From an uncultured Luteimonas sp. (GTDB taxonomy: Bacteria; Pseudomonadota; Gammaproteobacteria; Xanthomonadales; Xanthomonadaceae): a stretch of DNA of 10,609 nt. Of this stretch, positions 7,545-10,609 are shown in pieces. A program made the position numbers and the translations under genes. How positions within the stretch are numbered: position 1 is the stretch's first letter; each line of letters begins with the position of its first letter. The notes beneath the pieces are model-generated. The model saw only the letters and a list, made by a program, of their open reading frames with translations, was not told where the DNA came from and did no database searches. The stretch covers positions 1 to 10,609 of the forward strand of contig CAKTDC010000044.1 of the NCBI GenBank assembly GCA_934541015.1, read 5' to 3'.

Positions 7545-7560
7545 CGTGAAACAGATCACA
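7545..7560. promoter_or_regulatory. CRP/Clp-like binding site
   Basis: CGTGA-AACAGA-TCACA matches the CRP consensus TGTGA-N6-TCACA at nine of ten half-site positions. In Xanthomonadaceae the CRP homologue Clp recognises the same sequence. The centre lies about 160 bp upstream of the predicted start of the Roadblock operon transcript (near 7712), far for direct activation. It may serve a promoter not recognised here, or be a chance match. Confidence 0.4.
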
Positions 7561-7676
7561 CAATCGCACGTCCAGGCGCGCGATGGCCTCCTGCTGGCCA
7601 CACGAATGGATCGCTGCGTTCAAGAAATGCGGCCTTCGCAAGCGCATAAAGCGTCACACACTCGCCCTTCGGCTAA

Positions 7677-7705
7677 TTGACCGACTCGACGGAAAAACCC
7701 ATCAT
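7677..7705 (+). promoter_or_regulatory. Candidate sigma70-type promoter of the Roadblock operon
   Basis: TTGACC (7677-7682, five of six) and CATCAT (7700-7705, four of six, with the key A and final T) are separated by the ideal 17 nt. The short region around it is locally less GC-rich than its surroundings. It would give a transcript starting near 7712 with an untranslated leader of about 215 nt ahead of the ATG at 7927. Confidence 0.45.
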
Positions 7706-7721
7706 TCATGATCCATGATGG
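7699..7721. promoter_or_regulatory. Inverted repeat over the -10 region, candidate operator
   Basis: CCATCAT (7699-7705) and ATGATGG (7715-7721) are perfect complements around a 9-nt centre, and GATCC/GGATC (7710-7714, 7720-7724) form an overlapping second repeat. The left arm contains the predicted -10 and the centre covers the predicted start point. That position suits a repressor. No regulator gene that would bind it is in the window. Confidence 0.4.
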
Positions 7722-7926
7722 ATCGGACATCCGGCCGGGGGGCTTCGCCGGACCTTCCATCGAATTCCTGGACCCGGGCCTTTCTGCTGCGGCGCACTCG
7801 GCAGAACGGCAGGAATTTGCATCGACGGCCCCGAAGGCCGGAGTGCAACCCGGCGGGCCTGGAAATGCGCAGGACACGATCAACGCTGGTTCCCGAATTC
7901 CTCCAACAGACAGAAGGTGTACCGCC

Positions 7927-8289
7927 ATGCGCAAAGACATGCTCCAGCAGGTGCTGGAAGAGTTGAAGAGCTCCTCGGCCGACGTGGAAGCCTCGGCACT
8001 GATCTCCACCGACGGCCTGATGATCGCCTCCGCGCTTCCGCAGGGCATGGACGAGGACCGCGTGGGCGCGATGTCGGCGGCGCTGCTGTCGCTGGGCGAC
8101 CGCGCCGCGCGCGAGCTGGTGCGCGGCTCGCTGGAGCGGGTGCTGCTGCAGGGCCAGCAGGGCTACGTGATCATGAGCTCTTCCGGCAGCGAAGCGGTCC
8201 TGACCGTCCTGGCCAAGCCCAACGCCAAGCTGGGCCTCCTGTTCCTGGACATCAAGCGCGCCGCCGAAGCCTTGTCCAAGCTGGTCTGA
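7927..8289 (+). CDS. Roadblock/LC7 domain protein, MglB-like
   Basis: The 120-residue protein is a single Roadblock/LC7 domain: an N-terminal helix (MLQQVLEELKSSS), the strand-turn SALISTDGLMIASALP (24-38), a long helix containing LSLGDRAARELVRG (55-67), strands RVLLQGQQGYVIMSSS (71-86) and VLTVLAKPNAKLGLLFLDI (91-109), and a final helix. Family knowledge: bacterial proteins of this fold, such as MglB, act as dimeric regulators or GTPase-activating partners of small Ras-like GTPases and set cell polarity and motility. No GTPase gene is in the window; it could lie beyond the right edge. The start at 7927 has AAGGTG about 9 nt upstream and begins the domain directly. An upstream in-frame ATG at 7708 would add residues with no structure. 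It is the first gene of a run of at least five plus-strand genes. Confidence 0.88.
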   Translation: MRKDMLQQVLEELKSSSADVEASALISTDGLMIASALPQGMDEDRVGAMSAALLSLGDRAARELVRGSLERVLLQGQQGYVIMSSSGSEAVLTVLAKPNAKLGLLFLDIKRAAEALSKLV

Positions 8290-8302
8290 CCGGAGGCGCG
8301 TC

Positions 8303-8797
8303 ATGAGTTTTCCTCCGATGTCACCCGCACCCGATGCGAGCCACGAGCATTCGCACCGCTACCACGACGGCCGCATCGGCGCGTTGCGGATCAGCCAGCG
8401 CGAGCGGCCCTATCCCGAGGGCCGGCTCATCGTCTCGCGCACCGGCCTCGACGGCACCATCACCCACTGCAACGAAGCCTTCGTGGAGATCTCCGGCTAT
8501 ACGCGCGAGGAGCTGATCGGGCAGCCGCACTGCATCCTGCGCCACCCGGACATCCCGCGCGCGGTCTACCAGGACCTGTGGGCCACCCTCCAGGCCGGGA
8601 AGAAGTGGCACGGCTACGTCAAGAACCTGTGCAAGGACGGCTCGCACTACTGGGTCTACGCCACCGCGGTGCCCAACCTGCGCGGCGGCAAGGTGGTGGG
8701 CTACTCCTCTGTCCGGCGCGAGCCTTCGCGGAAGAAGATCGCCGAGGCCGAGGCCCGTTACGCCCAGATGCTGGCCGCCGAGGGGGGCGCGCAATGA
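8303..8797 (+). CDS. Soluble Aer-type PAS domain protein
   Basis: The 164-residue protein has a low-complexity His-rich start (1-38), a PAS domain (about 40-140) and a basic helical tail. The PAS closely resembles the FAD-binding one of the E. coli aerotaxis receptor Aer: HCNEAFVEISGYTREELIGQPH, LRHPDIP (Arg80, His81, Asp83 match the Aer Arg57/His58/Asp60 region), Asn57 (Aer Asn34), Trp102 followed by VKN (Aer Trp79), and HYWVYATAVPN. Unlike Aer there is no membrane segment, HAMP or methyl-accepting signalling domain, so any output must go through a partner. GGAGGCG lies just upstream of the ATG, 13 bp after the Roadblock gene. Its stop overlaps the next start (ATGA). Inference: a cytoplasmic redox or oxygen sensor feeding the Roadblock module. 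Flavin binding is suggested, not shown. Confidence 0.88.
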   Translation: MSFPPMSPAPDASHEHSHRYHDGRIGALRISQRERPYPEGRLIVSRTGLDGTITHCNEAFVEISGYTREELIGQPHCILRHPDIPRAVYQDLWATLQAGKKWHGYVKNLCKDGSHYWVYATAVPNLRGGKVVGYSSVRREPSRKKIAEAEARYAQMLAAEGGAQ

Positions 8798-9543
8798 ATC
8801 TCAACGTACTGATCGCGCCCGACTTCGCGCCCGAGCATTTCGCCGGCTGGCACATGCTCAACACCCTCATGCAGCGCAAGACCGGCCTGTCGCTGCACCT
8901 GCAGACGCCTGCCTCGGCCGGCGAGCAGGCGCAGCTGATCGCCGACGGCAAGGCCGACATCATCTACGCCAACCCGTTCGACGCCGCGTCGATGGTGCGC
9001 GATTCGGGCTACGTGGCCCTGGCCCGCCCGATCGACAAGGCCAACGAGATGGTCATCGCCACCCATGCCGAATCGGCGGTCGAAAGCTTCCGCGACCTGC
9101 AGCCGGGCATCAGGGTCGCGCTGACCGACAACAAGGACGTCAAGCTGATCGGCCTGCGCCTGCTGGAGCCGGCCGACCTGGGCGAGAGCGACATCCAGTG
9201 GCAGGTGGTGGAGTCCTACCAGGCCGCCGCCCGGATGGCGATCAAGGGCGAGGTCGATGCCTGCTTCATGCTGGCCGAGGCCTTCCACTCCCTGTCCCGG
9301 CTGACGAAGAGCCAGCTCAAGCTGCTGATCGAAAGCAAGCTGGCCGACATCAGCCACGTGATCCTGGTGCATCCGAAGGTCGAGGGCGAAGCGGAGAAGC
9401 TGCGCGAGGCGCTGCTGGGCCTGGCCGGGTCGGAGGACGGGCAGCCGGTGCTGGACGCACTCGGGATCGGACACGGATTCGAGGCGATGTCGGCCGAGGA
9501 TGCCGAGTTCATGATCGACCTGATGGACACCCTGGTGGAATGA
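8794..9543 (+). CDS. PhnD-like substrate-binding-fold protein without signal peptide
   Basis: The 249-residue protein has the periplasmic-binding fold of the PhnD/SsuA/transferrin group: MNLNVLIAPDFAPEHFAGWH at the start, the domain-typical QLIADGKADIIYANPFDAASM (about 48-68), VALARPIDKANEMVIATHA (about 73-91), and a second lobe with GIRVALTDNKDVK and KGEVDACFMLAEAFH. Members normally bind phosphonate, phosphite or similar anions for an ABC transporter and carry a lipoprotein or Sec signal. Here the first strand begins at residue 3, no transporter genes are nearby, and the start overlaps the PAS stop (ATGA, 8794-8797). This indicates a cytoplasmic protein made together with the PAS protein, more likely a ligand sensor than an uptake component. 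The ligand cannot be read from the sequence. The next gene starts 6 nt after its stop. Confidence 0.85.
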   Translation: MNLNVLIAPDFAPEHFAGWHMLNTLMQRKTGLSLHLQTPASAGEQAQLIADGKADIIYANPFDAASMVRDSGYVALARPIDKANEMVIATHAESAVESFRDLQPGIRVALTDNKDVKLIGLRLLEPADLGESDIQWQVVESYQAAARMAIKGEVDACFMLAEAFHSLSRLTKSQLKLLIESKLADISHVILVHPKVEGEAEKLREALLGLAGSEDGQPVLDALGIGHGFEAMSAEDAEFMIDLMDTLVE

Positions 9544-9549
9544 TGCCCC

Positions 9550-10122
9550 ATGGAGGACCTGGCGCCGAGGGTGCGGTTCCGGCAGGCGGGTCGCCGGGTG
9601 CTGCGCGACCACAGCGAGCTGGACGCGCATGAGGCGCGCGTACTGATCGCCTGCGAGCTGGGCGGCGCCGAGCCCGTGCAGGGCGCGCTGGCGGACATGG
9701 CCCATGCCGGCGCCCCCGACCGGCGCCGGCTGTCCGGGCTGCTGCAGCGGCCCGAGGTCAGGGAGCGGCTGTCGGGCGACATCATCGAGGCCTTCGAGGA
9801 AGAGATGCGGATGGGGCTGCCGCTGCCGCAGGTCACCCGGCTGGCCACCCGCCACAGCATCGTCGCGATGCCCTCGCTCGACGTGCCGGCGCGGGCCATC
9901 CGCTGCGGCGTGGACGATTCGCGCCGCGTCGCCGCCGAAGCCATTCCCGCGCTGCTGGCGGGCGATGCGGCGGCCGAGGCGGCGTTCCTGGACCACTGCG
10001 AGGGCGCGCTCGACACCCTGGCCTTCATGCTGGCCCGGCGCGCGCTGATCAAGGCGCGCCGCGAGCTGTCGCCCCGCTGGCGGGCGGCGTCCGAGGTGCT
10101 GCAGCAGGGCGCCGGATCATGA
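9550..10122 (+). CDS. Unrecognised helical protein of the Roadblock operon
   Basis: I do not recognise this 190-residue protein. It is almost all predicted helix, rich in Ala, Arg, Glu and Leu, with no signal peptide or membrane segment. Two clusters stand out: an acidic helix IIEAFEEEMRMG (78-89) leading to a more conserved-looking stretch LPQVTRLATRHSIVAMPSLD (92-111), and a basic C-terminal helix LARRALIKARRELSPRWR (161-178). Three cysteines (35, 119, 150) show no metal-site spacing. The ATG at 9550 follows the PhnD-like stop by 6 nt with GGTGGA at 9533-9538. Its own stop overlaps the next start (ATGA, 10119-10122). Coupling on both sides argues it works with its neighbours. A scaffold or adaptor role is a guess. 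Confidence 0.75.
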   Translation: MEDLAPRVRFRQAGRRVLRDHSELDAHEARVLIACELGGAEPVQGALADMAHAGAPDRRRLSGLLQRPEVRERLSGDIIEAFEEEMRMGLPLPQVTRLATRHSIVAMPSLDVPARAIRCGVDDSRRVAAEAIPALLAGDAAAEAAFLDHCEGALDTLAFMLARRALIKARRELSPRWRAASEVLQQGAGS

Positions 10123-10609
10123 GCGGCATGCTGCTGGTGGGCCTGGCCGGGCCCGAGGCCGGTGCGATCGAGGTCCTGCTCGGGCGCCGCTGGCCGGACG
10201 TGCCCGCGGTCCGGCTCCCCCGCGGCCCGCGCCTGGAAATTCCCGAACAGGACGTGCAGGCGCAGCAGTGCGTCGGCTGCGTGGTCGATCTTGCCAGCGT
10301 CGGCCTGCGCCACCGCGGCGAAGACGCCGAGGCCAGGCTGAAGGCCCTGCTCGACGGCCGCCCCGCGATCGTGCTGTCGCGCGGCCCGGAAGGCGGCTGG
10401 CTGGATCCGCCGCTGTCCGGGGCCGGCGACCAGCCGATCGTCGTCATCGACAAGCCCTACCGCAGTGCCCAGCTGCTGGAAGCCATGACCCGGGTGCTCG
10501 ACGCCGGGCAGCGCGCATCCGCGCCCGCTTCGCCGACGCCGGCGCCGGCGCCGGCGCGCACGACGCGCAACGGGCAGTCGCCAGCAGCGGCGAACGGTCG
10601 CGCCGCCGC
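10119..10609 (+). CDS. Degenerate receiver-like protein, 3' end beyond the window
   Basis: The frame opens with ATG 10119, overlapping the previous stop, and stays open for 163 codons to the window edge. Residues 1-128 show the plan of a response-regulator receiver: a hydrophobic first strand (MLLVGLA) followed by a helix, an Asp at position 57 after a strand (CVVDLA), Ser87 after a strand (AIVLSRG), and Lys112-Pro113 (VVIDKPY) followed by the helix RSAQLLEAMTRVL. These spacings are close to CheY Asp57, Thr87 and Lys109. The acidic pair normally found after the first strand (positions 12-13) is missing (GPEAG), so magnesium binding and phosphorylation are doubtful. An Ala/Pro-rich linker (about 130-163) follows, which suggests another domain downstream. 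Similarity is structural pattern only; I name no family. Confidence 0.65.
   Translation, partial: MSGMLLVGLAGPEAGAIEVLLGRRWPDVPAVRLPRGPRLEIPEQDVQAQQCVGCVVDLASVGLRHRGEDAEARLKALLDGRPAIVLSRGPEGGWLDPPLSGAGDQPIVVIDKPYRSAQLLEAMTRVLDAGQRASAPASPTPAPAPARTTRNGQSPAAANGRAA
10537..10557 (+). repeat. Hexanucleotide tandem repeat in the linker
   Basis: CGCCGG occurs three times in a row plus three further bases, coding for alternating Pro-Ala in the linker of the receiver-like protein. Six-base units keep the frame, so copy-number change would only alter linker length. Confidence 0.6.

Larger units (their letters stand above)
7377..7926. other. 550-bp non-coding region between sdaA and the Roadblock operon
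   Basis: No convincing gene is found on either strand; the open frames here have no family features and mostly continue as antisense of neighbours. The first part holds a weak hairpin at about 7478-7497 (GTGCCGGA ... TCCGGTGC, two G-T pairs, no T-run), a poor terminator candidate for sdaA. The middle holds a CRP/Clp-like site (7545-7560). The promoter at 7677-7705 and the inverted repeat at 7699-7721 follow. About 215 nt of GC-rich, hairpin-forming leader then precede the Roadblock start. I could match it to no riboswitch family. Confidence 0.6.

Noticed and set aside
7807..7822. Sigma54-like promoter (GGCA ... TTGCAT)
   Set aside because: The GG to GC distance is one base short of the strictly kept spacing and the first element is imperfect.
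7708..7926. Extended N-terminus for the Roadblock protein from ATG 7708
   Set aside because: The extension is low-complexity, overlaps the predicted promoter start region, and the Roadblock fold is complete from 7927 with its own ribosome site.
7712..7926. Cyclic-di-GMP or other known riboswitch in the Roadblock leader
   Set aside because: I looked for the conserved GEMM core bases and tetraloop receptor and did not find them in the right order.
8758..9996. 412-codon minus-strand open frame antisense to the PhnD-like gene
   Set aside because: Composition typical of antisense frames; the plus-strand genes have recognisable folds and overlapping start/stop signals.

Overview
The window looks like chromosome of a GC-rich gammaproteobacterium of the Xanthomonadaceae/Lysobacteraceae type (Lysobacter, Luteimonas, Xanthomonas and relatives). 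This is an inference from very high GC in the housekeeping genes, the character of the RHS core, and the dapA, sdaA and glutaredoxin-like sequences. No rRNA or other taxonomic marker is present, so the genus is not fixed.

Positions 1-3416 are an accessory island. A 5'-truncated RHS/YD-repeat gene (124-2109) keeps the C-terminal half of the RHS cage, the core motif and an unrecognised tip. It is followed after 2 nt by a Sel1/TPR-like gene (2112-2696), a good immunity-protein candidate. GC drops sharply in the tip and beyond. Next comes an 80-bp direct repeat in two copies (2691-2770 and 2918-2997). The second copy is the 3' part of a small membrane-protein gene on the minus strand (2892-3248). 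The first copy is a stray 3' end of a second version of that gene. This is the kind of scar left by cassette exchange at RHS loci.

Positions 3417-7376 are core metabolism: dapA (lysine/diaminopimelate entry enzyme, minus strand), a divergent exported alpha/beta hydrolase, a small glutaredoxin-like gene (minus) convergent with it, and sdaA (iron-sulfur L-serine ammonia-lyase, plus). The dapA-hydrolase intergenic region carries a near-perfect Pho box (4372-4389) with phoA-like geometry towards the hydrolase. It also overlaps the likely dapA -35 element. This predicts phosphate-starvation control of the hydrolase.

Positions 7377-7926 are a 550-bp non-coding region with a CRP/Clp-like site, a sigma70-type promoter and an inverted repeat over its -10 element. 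From 7927 to the window end a tightly packed plus-strand operon encodes: an MglB-like Roadblock/LC7 protein; a soluble Aer-type (FAD-binding type) PAS protein; a PhnD-like periplasmic-binding-fold protein with no signal peptide; an unrecognised helical protein; and a degenerate receiver-like protein that runs off the window. Start/stop overlaps couple these genes. The combination reads as an intracellular sensory module, possibly for polarity, motility or redox behaviour, that I do not recognise as a described system. It is the most interesting part of the window.
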